Below are positions 38,905 to 53,500 of a stretch of DNA of 64,000 nucleotides, piece by piece. Position 1 is the first letter of the stretch. The number at the start of each line of letters is the position of its first letter. This DNA is from Whitmania pigra (lineage: Eukaryota > Annelida > Clitellata > Hirudinida > Haemopidae). The stretch lies in contig JAJTWR010000266.1 in NCBI GenBank assembly GCA_021613335.1, positions 3,086,501 to 3,150,500 of the forward strand. Direction: 5' to 3'. The position numbers were made by a program, and so were the translations under genes. The notes beneath the pieces are model-generated. The model ran no database searches, was not told where the DNA came from, and worked only from the letters and a program-made list of their open reading frames with translations.

Positions 38905-41900
38905 TGGCGCCATCAGAGCGCAAAGTTGGCCAGAAATTCTTTCCGGAGCCCGCTTGTTTTCATGGCAAATAACATGGTTATCAGGCTTTACGGTGAGGCC
39001 GCGAATAAAGCCTTTTGATTTGTGACTTTATGGGATGTTATGCGATACCCAACACTTCACTTTACGTTCATTCCATCTGGCACATGTTCAGAGAACGTTT
39101 TTCATTCCAATTGTTCGCCTGAGATTGCAGTTCGACTTTATGATACTTCATTTCATTCGCGTTTGTCAATGAAACGAAATGCTTTTGGCATCTTAAGAAT
39201 GATATTTTACCGAACATGGATCATTGCAAGCGAATGTTTCTGCTATCCATTCGTTCACATCCTTGAATCTATCCTTCTGCTCACCATCCTTACTTCCATC
39301 CATCTACCCACCTTTTTTTTACGCTTGAACAGTTAGATACCCTGGATGCAAGTTCAAAACCCAAATGAATTTTAAATGAGCCTTTGAGTCACAAAAATTT
39401 AAACAAAAAATAAGAAAAACTTCAACATTTAATAACCACCCGCATGGTTATCAATCAGGAAACGAGCGAGCAGTGGGATTTGTGGAATCTTTCTATTGAA
39501 ACCATGCGAATCTATTCACTGGAATTTCCAGAAGATTCTCGAAAGGAGGAAACATTGGATCGTCTGCGTTATTCAGCTCCAAGATGTAATTTCCAGTAAC
39601 GCCCTAAATCTGTTCTACTGAAAATCACCATCGCCGAAATCATAAATGCAAGTGTCGTTGTCCGGGAAGAGCAATATGACAATATTACATTCTAGTAAAA
39701 TACCGCAAGTTCGATACAGTACAGTTCTCAGTTCCATACATCAATGGCTGATGTTTCAGAATAAACGAAACATTCTGAATCCAGTGCTTGTTATAATTTT
39801 AATATATTTAATATAAATGTAAATAATAATTGTCATAATCTCAGCGAAAGATGACAAATGTTTTTATTAAACATTTGCCTTTAAAATTCTTTTTAGAAAA
39901 ATAATTCTACTTGCTCTGATATAATACTTTTTATAGGTAATTAAATAAATAAATAGGTATAAATTATTAGCAAATAAAAAAATATTTTATCAAATAAATA
40001 TTTATAACATTAAATATTATTATTATTATTAAAATTGTTATATTAATTTTAATTTTCAATTTTTTATTTAATCTTAAATTAAAATTTTAGATAAAAAAAA
40101 AGGTGTAGAGTCAACTTGTTGGTAAACAAATATTTGGTGCTAAAAAAAATTGAAATCGAAATAAAATGATTTGTCTAATCACGATTAATCCTTGCATGGA
40201 TCGTTAAAAATGCGCTTGCGCTAAAAGATCCGTGGCGAGTTCGGCGCTATCGCGATATGAGTTTGATTTCTCGGAGTTCAGATAAAAGGGGACAACATCT
40301 GGGATTTCGGAATGTTATTTTCAAGGAGCAGAATTTGAAAAATTGGAACAAGTTATTTCTTCTTTTCAATCAAGATAAGAACACGCCTATACCGGTGATT
40401 AATCAGCGCTATGATTGAGCGCCTCGGAGATTATTATGCAAACCATCAAAAGTCGTTTTTCCGTTTGAAATTCGCTCAAAATATTTTCAAAAAAAAGAGA
40501 AATCTTAAGATGATAATGTAACAAGAATAATGAACATAAATTGGTTTCTCATTCCTGAACTCTGGAAAGTAACACTTCAAATCCAAACCTTTTTATGATC
40601 CATCTTTCCAACCAACGATTCTCAAGAATGAAAACAAAGACAAAACTAGATTTTGGACACGCCTTCTTAGAAATTTTTGAATGGACAAAACCATTCGTGT
40701 GTTTCTATCCGCTCAATTCATCCAATTCAGTCAATTCTCCCAATTCATTCAATTCACTTAATTCACTAAGGTGTCTCGAAGAAGTTATAAACATTTCCTG
40801 AAAGAATGTCGCTTTAAAGATTTGAAATAGCAGGAGAATAAAATGTGTTTTCTTTTAATTTTATTTTTTAACAAGCGTTTCGAGATAAAGTTCAGATAAA
40901 ATGCGGGTGGGCGCTAAATTACATTTCTTCATTGAGGTTGTAATCTTTACAGAGGTTGTAATATGTTTCTTTTCTTTAAGATCTTTTTCAATTTATCTTT
41001 TTCATTTCAAACATTCATGAGAAAGGTCAGTTTTAGAAATAAAAATTAAATTCAAATTGCAATGAAACGAAACAATAATCATTTTATCGTCTGATTCTCG
41101 CCACCAGAACACTCGCCACGTGGTAGAATCTACGACCAACGATTTCTCGAACACGCTAAGCCTCCCGTCCTTGATAAGTTATTGGCCCCGCTCCCCTGCT
41201 CGACCAAAAATCGATGGTTTATCATTTCCAATAACTCCGTGCGCTTCCACGGAATATTTGCACGTGTTTGATGAAATGCCTTCATCTTTGATTCTACACG
41301 GACGAGTTGTTTTGACGTGAGAATCATCATTTATTTATACATTCCTTTATTTGATTATTTATTCGATAAAAACTGAGCTAAATTAAGTAGCATAACTAAG
41401 ACGATTGGGACTTGAAAATCATCATCTTTAGTTGCACTGACAAATGACAAGAAGAGTGACAGTTGGAAAAGGAATGAGCGCTAGAAAAATTAATTTGTCG
41501 CAGTCGGAGTTCACTGCACAAAGTTCAACTCGGCCCGCGGGTGTTTCCATCTTGAAAATTTAAAATCGAAGGTCGACCAAAATCCAAGCACTTTTCAAGC
41601 CATGAAACGTGTCATGACATGACATGTCAGGTTAAAATGATTTTCGAAGTCAAAAAAACTGAAAAGGAATTGATTGAACTTAATTTGTAGCCCGTGTTTT
41701 CTGTTCCTGCCTCTGTGATCAGTAAGCTCATGCTTGGAGGACAGTGGCGTGCTGAGGTGTAATTGCCTGACTGATCGAAACAGATCGATCACCGCTTGTG
41801 ATAAAGACACTTAGCATTGGTTTGAATAATTTACAATTCCCTTAAAACATCGTCATTCGTCAGCCCACGATCAATTGGACCTGGAGAAGTGAGGAAATTT

Positions 41901-42727
41901 GATGCGCTATGAGGTTTTTTTTCGAAGGTATGAAGATTTCATTCGGCTGTGTTTTGTGGTTTTCAGCAGTTGTCAAGGGTGGATGAACAGAAATCTTTCG
42001 ATGTTTGGATGAATGATCGATGAAAAGTTGAATGAATGTTTTTGTTTCCATCTACCGGATACATTAAATGGATGCATTTTTTTAAACAGCAACTCCAAAA
42101 ATCTCTTTTTTAATTTTTAATCTTTTATATCTTTAATAAAATCTTCAATTACATTTTTTAATTGTAATAATTAATAATTAAACAAACAATCTGCTACTAA
42201 ATATGCTTGTGTTCCTCATTGGAAAACCATAAGAAACTCCGTCAATGAAAACAGACGGTCGAGAGAATCAATTTGACATCTTGTCACTCGGGAACAGACG
42301 CGTGTCTCTCCAGCATTTGCATCTTCCAGGCGAAAGTTTCATACCCCTTTACGTCGCTTAAGAAACCTGTCCGCGATGGACGGAAAGAAAAGATGAAGAA
42401 AGCAAATAGGGCGATGAATTTGACCCAGCGACAAGAAATTAGATGCATTCGAATTCTGCCGCGTTGTGACCTTGGTAGATCAATAAGTCTGTACCTCAAA
42501 TGCAAAGTTCTCGTAACGAAATGAATCGAACCCAAACAGCCTTCATTAAACAATAGCAACCCCGACAAATTAATAACAATCTATTTATCTACAATTATCA
42601 ACAATGACATCGTTTTCAAGAATTCAAATACACATCTAAATTAATTAATATTTAATTACCTAATGAAAAACAAATATTAAATTCAACTCCATCCAGCCAT
42701 TCTGCTCGTTTCCCCTGCTTCTGCCAG
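38905..42727. other. Intergenic or 5' intron DNA, no exon seen
   Basis: No first exon or signal peptide for the Ig gene was found. A short (TCAATTCA)n-like tract lies at about 40,711-40,765. Confidence 0.45.
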
Positions 42728-44840
42728 CCGGCGCATCACGGCCAAACTCGGATCATCGGAGCTCCTCCATTGCAACATCAGCGAAAGAATTCTTCAGGAC
42801 TTCTCGTCCGAGCACATGCTGGAATGGCGCAAAAGAAGCAGGGACCTTCCCATCTTCATCACTTTCAACGGATATCCACCTCACGTCGACGAGGAGTACC
42901 AGGTTTTGATTTTTCGTGGGTTTTTGTTTTCTGGGAAGGTTTTGGGGTGGTTGGGGGGGGGGGGGTGGGTGAGGGGATTTGAGGGTGTATATTTTTGGGG
43001 AGTAGGGTGAATGGGATTCACTCAAGTGAAAAATTTCACGTATATTTTTTTCCGGTTTAAATTTTTGAACGGAGTGTTTTTAGAGATTTGAAAGTGAAAA
43101 ACTTCTCGGTAGCTTTTTTATTTTGTATTTTTTAGAGTTTCAGTTTGTATTTTCAAGTTAAGCAATTTAATTAAATTATAAATAAAATAATCATTAATTA
43201 AATAATAAGCTGAATAATATTATATTATCGACAAATAAATAACAGATTCAAAATAGAAATTAGTTTCTTAAATTGCAAAATATTGAAATTAAAATTCACA
43301 ACATTTGATATGAAGCCTCAACGAAAACTCAAAATTTATAAACTTATTTTTATTTTAAATATGTTAAAAAAAAATTTTGTTTGTTGATTTGTAACATTAA
43401 CATAACTATAGCATTAACTTATCTTGGCTCAAACATATCTCTTACGTTCAAAATCATGTTTCTAAAACCATTGGTGTAATTTCTAGAATTCGGCCATTTA
43501 TTGACACAAAAGTTGCTCTTCTGTTATATTTCTCTCTTATTTACCCTTACCTAACTTACTGCAATACAATATGGACAGCTACTTATAACATACATTTACA
43601 GCAATTGAATATATTGCAAAAACGGATTGTACGAAAAATGTTCTTATTATCACCTTCATCATCAAATGCTTCTGTCTTTTCTAACAATATTCTGTTAAAT
43701 ATATCAAATATTCTCTAACAATATTCTGTTAAATATATCACAAATTCGTAATTTACAAATTGCTCTTTTTATGTTTTCATATGATTTCAATTCTCTTCCC
43801 AAAATATACTCTGGTTTTCATACCAAGCAATAATTACAACAATCCCTCACACTTTCTACGTAATATACATGAATATAGTCCGTCTTTCTCCAAATCTACA
43901 CTTAAATTATTCTCAATTCAATGTTATGGCCCAAGACTTTACTCTTCCATACCTTCATCTATCAAGGATCTAACTCAGTTAAACACATGCCCTTTCAAAT
44001 TACTTTATTTAATATTCAAAAAGTCGTGCAAACAATATTTATTGCGTGGATGTGTATAGCTTATGATTTTGAATATAACTACTTTCAGGATCAGTCTGAC
44101 AGCGGAAGCGTGTTCTTCCTTAAGGCTTCCCTTTGAGTTTATTTGAATTTATTTGCTTTCGCTTTTTGTTTTTTTTTTCTGTATATATAACGGCTTGTTT
44201 GTTTAATTCAATAAACTCATAAACATTAAAAAACATAACAAGTTAGTTTACTTAACGTTTTGATAACTCGGTTCAACTAATCGTCTAAAGGGCAAAGGTC
44301 ACCCATAGCAATAAACCTGGAGGTCGAACGAGTTTAAAAACTTAATAAGTAAATAAAAAGATTAGCAATAGGACATATTAAATAATTATATATAATTATG
44401 TCCTTAATAATAATAATAATAATAATAATATATAATTAGTTAATTAATTATGATAACAATTAGTTAATTAATTATGATAATAATTAGTTAATTGTAATAA
44501 TAACAATTAGTTAATTGTTTAAAATATAATTATAAATAATATTATTATTATTATAATATTATTATTATTATATTATTATTATTATTATATTATTATTATT
44601 ATAACTGTTAATAAAAATAATATTAACAATAATGATAATAACTATAATATTATTATTATTAATATTATTAATATTAATTAATCCAGGGAAGGTTGCAACT
44701 AGTCGGTGTCTCCTCACTGCTCCTGTCCAACATCCAGGTCGGTGATGAGGGTTGGTACAACTGCTTCGTGGTGTTCATCGAGAAGTCACGTGATGATGAT
44801 GACGTAATCAATGGATCATGGACGTATTTGTCTCTTCAAG
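42728..44840 (+). CDS. Turtle/IGSF9-like cell adhesion protein, first Ig domain (two exons, partial)
   Basis: Exon A is 42,728-42,902 (acceptor CTTCTGCCAG, donor CAG|GTTTTG). Exon B is 44,687-44,840 (acceptor AATTAATCCAG, donor CAAG|GTGGGT). Joined, they encode a V-type Ig domain: ITAKLGSSELLHCNISE with the first Cys, LEWRKRSRDLPIFITFNGYP with the core Trp, then LLLSNIQVGDEGWYNCFVV with D-x-G-x-Y-x-C, then NGSWTYLSL. The strings PIFITFNGYPPHVDEEY and DEGWYNC are characteristic of Ig1 in Turtle/Dasm1/IGSF9 proteins, which are transmembrane homophilic adhesion molecules of neurons. Upstream (signal peptide) and downstream (Ig2-5, FN3, membrane segment) exons are not in view, except a possible microexon at 50,492. 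The gene has very large introns. Confidence 0.85.
43418..44240 (+). mobile_element. LINE (Jockey/CR1/L2-like) 3' fragment
   Basis: The three frames together read as the end of a non-LTR reverse transcriptase: YLGSNISLT, WLKHISYVQNHVSKTIGVIS, YFSLIYPYLTYCNTIWTATY and QLNILQKRIVRKMF, then FSIQCYGPRLYSSIPSSIKD with a final helix ending KSCKQYLLRGCV before a stop at about 44,060. Frameshifts and stops show decay. A 36-bp direct duplication (TCTAACAATATTCTGTTAAA twice, 43,678-43,740) interrupts it. A short 3' UTR ends near AATAAACTCATAAACATTAA. It lies in the intron of the Turtle-like gene, in the same orientation. Confidence 0.8.
44402..44680. repeat. Mixed AAT/ATT microsatellite and 22-bp TTAGTTAATTAATTATGATAA repeats
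   Basis: About three imperfect copies of the TTAGTTAATTAATTATGATAA-type unit (44,435-44,520) precede ATT-rich tracts that run up to the acceptor of Ig exon B. Confidence 0.8.
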
Positions 44841-47800
44841 GTGGGTGGTCTGTGAATGACTGATTAAAAAGTAAATTACAATGAAGATGGTCGAATGAAT
44901 TTTGTCATAAGATTATTATTTATTTGTTTAATAACTATTTGTTTATGGATCATTATTATTTGTTCTTTTTTCGTGTGATTCTAACGTAATATTCGTGTTT
45001 GCTGTTAAAACGAGAAAATATTTCAATAATAATAATAATATATACATAATGTTATTTATTTGGCTCGGATTATGTCAATTATGTAAGTTGTTTTGCTTGA
45101 AATAAAAATAACAGATTTAAAGACTTAAGAAAAAGTATCTTATTTATGAAAAAGTAGATTTAATTATATTTATTTATTCGTTATTTATTAATTTTGTCTA
45201 ACCAACCAAATACACAAAATAACAATGTTTAATAAACATAAACTAACCTGAAAATTAAAGAAACATTGAAATTCATTGTAGTCATTTTTAGGAAAAGATT
45301 TGAATTGAAAAGATTTATGAAGAATATTGTTAAATTCATTTCGAGACGATGAATTCATTGAAAAACAAGTCATTCATGTACCATCCCTACTTCAATCCTC
45401 CTTTCATTTCGTCAGCCAATTCAAAGGCAAGGAAACATGGCGTTGAGAAATTCTTAAAAAAGAACGGATTTATTTTTGGGAACCACTTCAAAGTATTGAT
45501 TACCTCGGAAAGCTTTGAAGGAAAATGTTGTACTTTTTTCCACATTATTATCCGTTGAAATTTTCTCATTAAAAGTTTTATCAAGAGTTTAATTCAACAA
45601 AAAAAGGAAGAAGCAATCGAATGAATTTCGACCAAGTGGCAGACGCAATGGCTTTTTCAGCTCACGAGAGAACTCCCGCGGTAGTATTTGCCATGAAACC
45701 GTTAGTTGGCAGAATTCACGACATTTTTGAAATTGCTTCGTTTACTTAATAGAAACGTTAAAGTGTTTTAATTTCATTTTAAGCAACAACATCGAATTAA
45801 AGACTTTCTTTCCGACTCAATCGCCGAAAGTAACTTCAGCTTAAAAGCCGGATGCTTGATTTCCGATATTTTTTTCAAAATTTAAAATAAATTGTATTTT
45901 AATTTGACATTTTAATGATTAAGATTCACTTTATTTTAAGCAATTTAAAATGAATATTTTGATAATTCGACTACCAATCAAATCCCTCAAAATTCAAAAA
46001 AGCCCAGGACATAATCTCTTTGGTTATAAATTCCAGATATCGTCCACCATTGTCGTAATGGCTGCACATTTGGTCCTCGACTGTTTAATCTTTTCTAAAA
46101 ATATCCAAGCATTTGTAATCTTTTGTTTGTCTTGACCAAGAATTAGAAGATGATCCATGCTAGGCAAACACTGAACAATTTTCAAAGCAGACGACTATCC
46201 ATGCGGCGGCTAAATTATCGGCCCGTCCTGACTTTTCAATATTGTCGGTGATATTTCAAGGGTTGCAAACTTCATTATTTCTACCCGGTAGAGGATACAC
46301 AAGTTTCTTCCCTTCAAGCATCCGAGCTTAAAAACATCCAGTTACGACAAAAAACACACTTATGGAAATTATTATATTTAAAACAAATCATAACTACGGC
46401 TTCAAATTGTATGAAATAATTGATAAACTTAAAGTAATGTAAAGTTGGTAATACATTATATTTAATTCAAATAATTTTATCGTGAAAGCCAAGCCAATAG
46501 ATTATCTCTGGATAGCTTATCTCTTGTTTTTTCAAAGTCTTTTTGCGACGAAATTATTTTGTATTTTTTAAAGGTCTTTTTAAAGGTCGTGCTTAAAAAC
46601 ATTTAATTGCTTTCAAATAAAACAAATAATTCGAGTTTAATCTCCAAGGGAACAGTAACGAATAGATGTTTATCCGCTGGCAATGAAGGATTAACTCAAT
46701 GCGACCACAAAACCATTGCATTTGATAAATTTTAAAACTAAATTATATTTTTAATAATTTCACTCTTAAACGCAGCACCGAAGATGACCGAGCAATGTCG
46801 TTTGATGTTTTGGTCGGCAAATACTTTTCGAAATTAACTTTCTTTATGATTCTCAGGGGCTTTGTTTAATCTTTGGGAGCGGCGTTAATGCGGAATTTTT
46901 GGAAGGACGCAATAAAAGCAATAATTTATTAAAAAGGAAAATAAAGAAGGTAACTCTTTGAAGTGCTTCGGAATTATAAAATAAAATTCTCTCGGTGCGG
47001 AATCTCGGAAGGATAAAGCAGAAGCTACAATTTTAAACATTTGCCATTTTAATGTCAACAAAGTTGACAAACTAAACGTTCCTTTAATGAGTTTTAAATT
47101 TAATTAACAGGAAAATTTCTTAACAAGCATTAATACTGGCAGCGGTTAATCACATTTTAATAAACATTTCTCGCAATTACAACGCTTGGTCGTCCAGAAA
47201 GGGCATCATTTTAGCAACTCCTTAGATGCCAATTCATCTTCATTCAGTCTTTATATGGTCGCTGAGAAATTTCTAAGAAAAATAAATTTCAGGAAAAAAA
47301 ACCCGTTAACTATGAAAAACATGAATTCTGAAAATCAAAGACAAATATGACCTCGACACAAGACTTTATTTCACAGCGATTTTATTTCAACAATTTAATA
47401 AGTTGAAAACAAACCTTTTGACTATTACTTTACGGTTTCTGGGGCGTCAAATTCAGTCGTCAGTCTGAATTCAAAGGGCCGTCTAAAGTTTCTTAAAGAT
47501 GGGATTGCGATCCGACAAGTGCCTAGCATCCTTTGTAATAGGATTTTTTAATATACTCCAAGATTCGAAGTCTTAGGAAACTAACATGAAAAAGGAAGGT
47601 CCGATTTCATGTTTGAGTTCGTTTTTAGAAAATAAATAACGAATGAATGTTAAAATTTAAATATAAAATAATTTAATTATGATGATTCTGTAGTTGCAAT
47701 AATTAATTAATAAAAGTAATATTCAATAACATTCATTTCTTGATTAACCAGCTTATTATGGAAACTTGCAAACAGCTTTCAACTTTGACATTTATTTAAT

Positions 47801-48960
47801 CAAGTAATTTAGAAATGAAAATTTTATTCCATTAACAATATCTTGTCCAACACAGTCACATTGTAACAAAATTCATTGTGAAGATAGAGATTGAGGAGGC
47901 TTACAAATATGATAGAACAGGTACTTGGATGAGAATGCGAAGTCTTTCTGAATTCTCGCATGATTAATTTGCCCCTAAAATCTGCCTGATTAATGATGTC
48001 TCTTGATGCATTACTTTCGACATTCATGACGGACACCCCCTTTTCTCATTTCCTCATTAGCTAGATAATAGTTTGCCACTGGCAACAGATGCTTCATGAA
48101 AGGGAAAACCATGATACGAGTTTGCGAGAAGAGAAACTGCATTTATATATTATTTATTACTCTTGCATTTTTAAACAGTTTAAAAAGATTTTCCAAATGC
48201 CAAATTACATTCACAAACATCTGTCAAAATTGTCTCCGCTGGATTAACTTGAAATGTCTCGTCAATGAATCGAAAACCTTCTGCAAATAAAAATAAATTT
48301 ACGTCTGTTTCGTTGGAAAAAATCATGAGCCATTAAAATAACAAAAATATTTCAAACAAAAACAAATGGATATTAACTCATAATTTTTAACCAATTAAAT
48401 GAATTTTCATTTAGATAGATGGATGTCTGAGAGAATTGGTTCTTTCTCAGCTTTGAAATTTTTAAAGAAATTTGCTTTCAAAATTTTAAAGAAATTATTA
48501 TTATTATTATTTTTATTATTATTATTAATATTTCTTAGTGGGAGCCAACAACAATTGATGAGAAAAAGGCAGTCAAAGAAGAATCAAAAGAGAACTTAAA
48601 AATTTAGCAGTTTTTTTTTTTTAAGTTTAAGAAAATCTTTTACTAAAATTCAAGATTTTGACAAGAATTGCGGAGTGTTATGAAAAATAATTTTTGTAAT
48701 TATCGTCTTCAGTTCTCGAAAACTTTTCACATTTTCAAAGTTTAGAAGAAAAAAACATATCTTGTTCTAATGCGTCGCTTTTATAGATTCAGCCCATTAT
48801 GCAATAATATTTAAAACACGGTAACAATTACATATTAATTCATAATACTAATTGTTTCTATGTAAATACGGTAATAATTACATTCAACATTTATAATAAT
48901 TATAATTATTTAATAATTACATCAATATAAATATATTGATATATTGTATGATGATGATTG
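44841..48960. other. Long intron of the Turtle-like gene, no exon seen
   Basis: I see no convincing exon, RNA gene or large repeat here, only short AT-rich ORFs without splice context. Confidence 0.45.
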
Positions 48961-48966
48961 TATAGT

Positions 48967-49837
<871 letters not shown>

Positions 49838-50491
49838 GCAGATCAGTAATAAAACAGTTCTTCCTGACATGTGACTCCCATCAGTTGTCCATCCTCTGAG
49901 AACCTTACATCAGCGATATCAGCATGGAAATAAAAGTCGCCTTTTCTAAGAAAAAAAAAAACATGGAATAAATAACAAGTGGAAGGATGCTTATTTACGT
50001 TTAAAAAATTATTTTATTGTCTCGCATTCAAAAGAATTTAATTATTATTTCGTCTATTTCATTGTTATGCAATTATGACTTCTGCAAAAGCGAAACAATG
50101 GCATATTTTTCTGCAGAATTACACAAATTCACGGTTTCAAACTTTTTAACAACCGCTTGCAAAATATGTTTCTTGCATATTTTACGGCCCTCTGGGTATG
50201 ACGTATGGTTCTCTAAGTGGCAAAAGAGCTTAAGTGGCCCGAGATATGAATTTCAAAGATTAAGTCTGAAAACAATTTCTAGAATTTTCATGAATCATAA
50301 GAACTCATTAAAAAAATATATATATAATAGGTTTACATATTTATTCACAAATCCCCACCTGTTTGTATCCGTACAACAAAATGTCGTTCAGTCAAGCAAT
50401 TGAGTTGTTTGAAACGAAATTAGCAGCAAAACACTGTGCCTTCAAGGCCCCCCATGAGAATCTAACCCAATTAGTTCTTGCTTTTCCGCAG

Positions 50492-50508
50492 ATCCACCCA
50501 TCAATAGG
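50492..50508 (+). CDS. Possible 17-nt microexon of the Turtle-like gene
   Basis: A strong acceptor (TTGCTTTTCCGCAG) is followed by ATCCACCCATCAATAGG and a donor GTAATG. With the G left over from exon B this codes D-P-P-I-N-R in phase, close to the A-P-P-x-F linker that begins Ig2 in Turtle/IGSF9. Evidence is limited to splice strength, phase and the Pro-Pro dipeptide. Confidence 0.35.
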
Positions 50509-53500
50509 GTAATGGAAGGTGGAATAAATGATTTCAGACAATTGAATTCTGTTTTTCTTTTATTCCAACAGTTATTCCGACATTCTTTAATATAAATTAT
50601 TTTCATTATTATTTCTCACAAAACAACAACCACACACCATGAAGCAAATGAAGACATTAAGAGGATGCATTAATTAAAACATTTTTTAGAAATTATTTTC
50701 ACACTTTATTTTATTTCTTCCCGCTCAATGACAATGATTGCAGTCGAACAAAATTAGCGTCAAAATGGTCAGAATTTTCTTCTACATCGTCGAACATTTC
50801 ATAAATAAGTCGCAATTGTAACTGGGTGCAAAGATATTTGTGAATATCCAGGTAAATCCGCTTAACTTAATTAACGGCGTAATAAAAACAATAATAATAT
50901 AAAAAATAATCAAATTCTATATTTAAACGTTCATTTATATTTATAATTTATATTTTATTTATTTACTTTATTATTACCTAAAAAGGACATCTTTGTAATT
51001 CCTTGAAAGTGAAACTAGTGCAATACTGTTTTTGTATTTAAATAAGCAATTTTAGTGCACACTCACGAATGGAAGGACATGCAATAGGGGCCTCGAAAAT
51101 GTGTTCGTTGCTCTGTACTGACAATTGCTTTTCAGTACAGAGAATGTGACCATCTCAATTGCAATCCATCGAAAGAGATCGAGGTTTAGCAAACTGTGCA
51201 AGTACTGTTTATCCCTTTGAACCTTTGCACTTTGGAATTCGTTATCTGGTTAGCTTAACTTACTACTGATCAAAGCGTATTAAACGCAAATAATTAAACA
51301 AATATTACTACAGGAATGCTGTGGGACTTATATTTTGGATTATTTTATTTTGGATTTAACTTTAAATAACTTTTTCGTTCAATTTTAATTTAGAAATTAA
51401 TTTCGATTCAAACATTTTTAACATCTTTTATTTTATCTCACACTGTCTCAAGGCGAAACAAGAGTTGCCAATAAAAAAGATTTTAAGTGAATTTAGTCCA
51501 ACTCCAATCTTTAAAAAAAAAATTATTATTTTTTAATTACTTAAAACTTTGTTTTGCCAAGTAACGTTTCAGTTTAAGGCAATGTCAGAGATATGCTCAT
51601 AAAATAGAGACAGCTCATTATATTTTGAATTAAATTTTTATTATTAAAAGTTAAAAAATCCAAAAAATTTTAAAACGAGAAATCGGTTTGTCCATTTAGG
51701 TAGGATTTGTCGTCGCTTATAATTCCATGTTTTGTGTTTTTATAAATAAATAAAATTGTGAAAATATTTTCGAAGTTTCGACTTTTCCCATATGCTACTT
51801 AAAGTTATAATTCTGGATAAATTTATTATTGTAGATTAGTCATAATATATAGAAATATATAAATTTTTGACATAAAAATCTTATAAATAGTGAATTTTCA
51901 TCCAATTTTTAAACATCTTTGACGTTTTCAAATATTAATTTTATATTAAATTTTAAATAAAATTGCTGTCAAATATTATATTTACATTAATCTACTGACA
52001 CTGAAGTTATCGTGCAGGTGATTCATATTACCTTGATTAGTGATCCAAAGCAATTATAAGTGCGTTGTGCAAACTGAAAGTATTTTTCTCAAATTGACCT
52101 CAAATTGACTTCTAAATTGAAAGTTACGAATGCGGCGATAGAAACCTTTTCACAAAATTATTTTTATTATTGTCACCGTAAGTTTTATTTACCTCTCTTT
52201 TGTTTTTTGTTTATTGTTTAAACCAAAAGATCAAATGGACATAAAACTTAAAACTTAAAGTTTGCGGTCAACGGTTTGCAAGGGCGATCACAGGATGAGG
52301 GACGAGAAGAAATATTTCTGTCCACGAATCAAAGACCTCGGCTTCGTCCAGCCCGACTCTCTCGGTTGACCTACCCCGGAGTTTATTAATACCAACAGGA
52401 ATCCATGCGAGACTACGGTATGCAATTACCTGCATTGTTTGATGCCGTGCCCTGTTTTCTTATTCCCGCGCTTGCTCCACCCCATATTTCCAGTAGAAAA
52501 CCGTTCTTATCCTGACAGGATGCAATGCAATAAACAGCTGCTAAACAACAGAACTTCCAGCAGACTCGAGTTATACTCTTCTACCCGGTAATTTTTTTAC
52601 ACGAAAATCTGCCCAGTCCCGGTGCCGTGTCAGCATAAAGTTTGACGAATGACTGTGGTTCGTGATTCTCTCCAAGTCTTGCAGGTGTTATGTCCTTTTA
52701 ACTGCAGTGCCGGAGTTAGAGTCTGCTGATCTCCTTGGTAACTGGAGCACATCTGCCTCTCAATAACACTTCGAGCAAGATCAGTTCCATCAAAATGTTT
52801 TTATTCAGCCATCGATGATAACGTTTATGAATTTCCAGAAGATTTAAATAATTAATTTTTGACATAAAATGCTATCGTTATTAACCGCTGTTAAATTAAT
52901 TAAATCAATCTAAATTAGACATTCTTTACCCTGTCAATGAATAAATTCCTAGAGATCCATGGAAAAGCTTGCTTCTTCTCTTCTTCTTCCCCCCTCTTCC
53001 AGATCATCGTCATTATCATCGTCAGCGTCACCGTCATCGCCATGAGGCATCGACATCATCATCATCCTCTTTTTTCAGTTTCCTACCAACGTCTCGTTTC
53101 GGCAACCACGCCACTGATTAAAAACGCCAACACGATTTAAGTCGTTACTTTGTTTAGAGGTCTCCCGTTATTATTATAAAATATACTTTCTCAACGGTAA
53201 GAAGCTGTTGAGGGTTCCGTGAATCTGTAATGGCCTTTTTTTTTAAAGTTATTATTGATGATGATGATGAATTTTGTTTTCAAATTTTCCTTCCTACTTC
53301 GGATATCGATGTGCCAGCTCCTCGGGAATTAAGCAGTTCTTTACCAAGTGATGCGCATTGCGATGTTACTGTTCGAGTGATATTAAAGAACTCGTCCTCC
53401 TTGTCACAGGAAGCAGTAAAACCGTAATTAATCGTAAATCGTAAAACATGGCCGACCGTAAATAACATCGGTCAGAGAAGAAATTCTTATTAAGCTGAAA

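Noticed and set aside
52937..53140. Hydrophobic stretch after a strong acceptor (IIVIIIVSVTVIAM), a possible membrane exon of the Turtle-like gene
   Set aside because: The hydrophobicity comes from an (ATC)n-like repeat and no neighbouring Ig or FN3 exons support it.
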